From Marifrigoribacter sp965178585 (GTDB taxonomy: Bacteria; Bacteroidota; Bacteroidia; Flavobacteriales; Flavobacteriaceae), in contig OZ238267.1 in assembly GCA_965178585.1 (NCBI GenBank), positions 1,426,001 to 1,490,000 of the forward strand: a stretch of 64,000 nucleotides of DNA, given 5' to 3'. Under the pieces are notes generated by a model. The model had not been told where the DNA came from. It did not search any database and worked only from the letters and a program-made list of their open reading frames with translations. A program made the translations under genes and the position numbers. Each line of letters starts with the position of its first letter. Within the stretch, counting starts at the first letter, position 1. Shown here piece by piece: positions 63,602 to 64,000 of the stretch.

Positions 63602-64000
63602 TTATTGATTAAAATATTGTAATTGAAATGTGCTTTCTAAATAGTTTACTAATGCAGTCTGTGCTTCAAGTTCCGATTGAATTGCTTCTTTTATCAACTG
63701 CGTAAATGCAGTATAATCAATTTCGCCTTCTCTATATGCCAGTAATGCACCTGTTTTTTGCTCTTTTGTTAATGGTAAAACTTGGTCTTTGTAAAACTCC
63801 CAAGACGTTTTCCATTTGAAATAATTTTCTTTAGCCTGAATAAACCTTGATTGTACTTCCTGTTTTTTGAACGCTACGTTGGTTTCTGCTATTTCTTTAT
63901 CAATTCTGGCACTTCTAACTTGTGCTTTGTTAGAACCTGATAAAAACGGAATTGAAATTCCTGCTTGATAGGTGTAAAATCCTGAATTGCCATTGACACG
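63602..64000 (-). CDS. CzcC-type TolC-family outer-membrane factor (partial)
   Basis: The C-terminal 132 codons or so of a leftward gene that runs off the right edge; the stop is at 63602-63604. The end of the protein reads LVNYLESTFQLQYFNQ, and the preceding residues have the Glu/Gln-rich helical make-up of TolC-family proteins (for example EFYKDQVLPLTKEQKTGALL). It is four bases upstream of the adaptor gene. The N-terminus and its pump partner cannot be seen. Confidence 0.8.
   Translation of the reverse strand, partial: RVNGNSGFYTYQAGISIPFLSGSNKAQVRSARIDKEIAETNVAFKKQEVQSRFIQAKENYFKWKTSWEFYKDQVLPLTKEQKTGALLAYREGEIDYTAFTQLIKEAIQSELEAQTALVNYLESTFQLQYFNQ

Noticed and set aside
1..64000. CRISPR array, transposase or integrase genes
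   Set aside because: No regularly spaced repeats with unique spacers, no cas-like gene, and no transposase or recombinase motif in any supported frame.

Overview
The window reads as chromosome of a low-GC member of the Flavobacteriaceae (Bacteroidota). Signs of this are family proteins typical of the group (DUF6090, DUF6266, HYC_CC_PP, a TlpA-like lipoprotein with an Ala/Ser-rich redoxin domain), a hemC-hemD fusion, hemJ instead of hemG/hemY, LpxL with HX4E, many SpII lipoprotein signals, and promoter elements of the Bacteroidota type (TTTG / TAnnTTTG) rather than -35/-10 boxes. Nothing in the sequence lets me name the genus.

Layout. 1-4.8 kb: a membrane protein, a secreted serine hydrolase, glutaminase and an unknown membrane protein. 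4.9-15.3 kb: an almost complete heme pathway. hemA-hemCD-hemB-hemL-hemE-hemN run leftward and end in a strong terminator; an AraC-type regulator followed by hemH and hemJ runs rightward from the same 282-bp divergent control region, which carries repeated ATCGACAwAAGTAC boxes. 15.3-32.7 kb: housekeeping and envelope genes (gamma-glutamyltransferase, ACP phosphodiesterase, glmM, a class V aminotransferase, LpxL-type acyltransferase, rhomboid protease, SIMPL protein, TlpA-like protein, a GAF-type protein, an HD-domain protein fused to a Pycsar-effector-like membrane module, and a 1238-residue phosphatase/kinase-like/beta-barrel protein). 32.7-36.8 kb: sulfate activation (cysQ, DUF2061, cysC, cysD, cysN). 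36.8-46.4 kb: an outer-membrane protein and a surface polysaccharide locus with flippase, bacillosamine-type sugar genes (PglD/E/F-like), Wza and Wzc.

The polysaccharide locus looks damaged: it has no glycosyltransferase, polymerase or initiating transferase; one gene is an in-frame chimera of the first half of a CapK-type protein and the last three quarters of a PglD-type acetyltransferase; and wza is split by a frameshift. A large internal deletion plus a point lesion is the simplest reading, and a strain that has lost its surface polysaccharide is the likely outcome.

46.4-48.9 kb: a sparse accessory stretch with short direct repeats, two small genes of uncharacterised families and about 1.1 kb of hairpin-rich DNA without genes. 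48.9-64.0 kb: a metal-resistance island, all leftward and with visibly higher GC. It has a Cu/Ag module (HYC_CC_PP protein, CusA, CusC, CopA, CusB, HMA lipoprotein, terminator) and a second module (CzcC partial, CzcB, Fur-family regulator, MerTP, GDCC protein, ZntA/CadA-type ATPase). The cusA spacer is almost entirely self-complementary, and the Fur/merTP spacer carries three TGCAAT direct repeats. The most notable observations are the CapK-PglD chimera with the gutted locus, the tripartite phosphatase/kinase-like/barrel protein, the HD-Pycsar-effector fusion without a cyclase, and the structured spacer in front of cusA.
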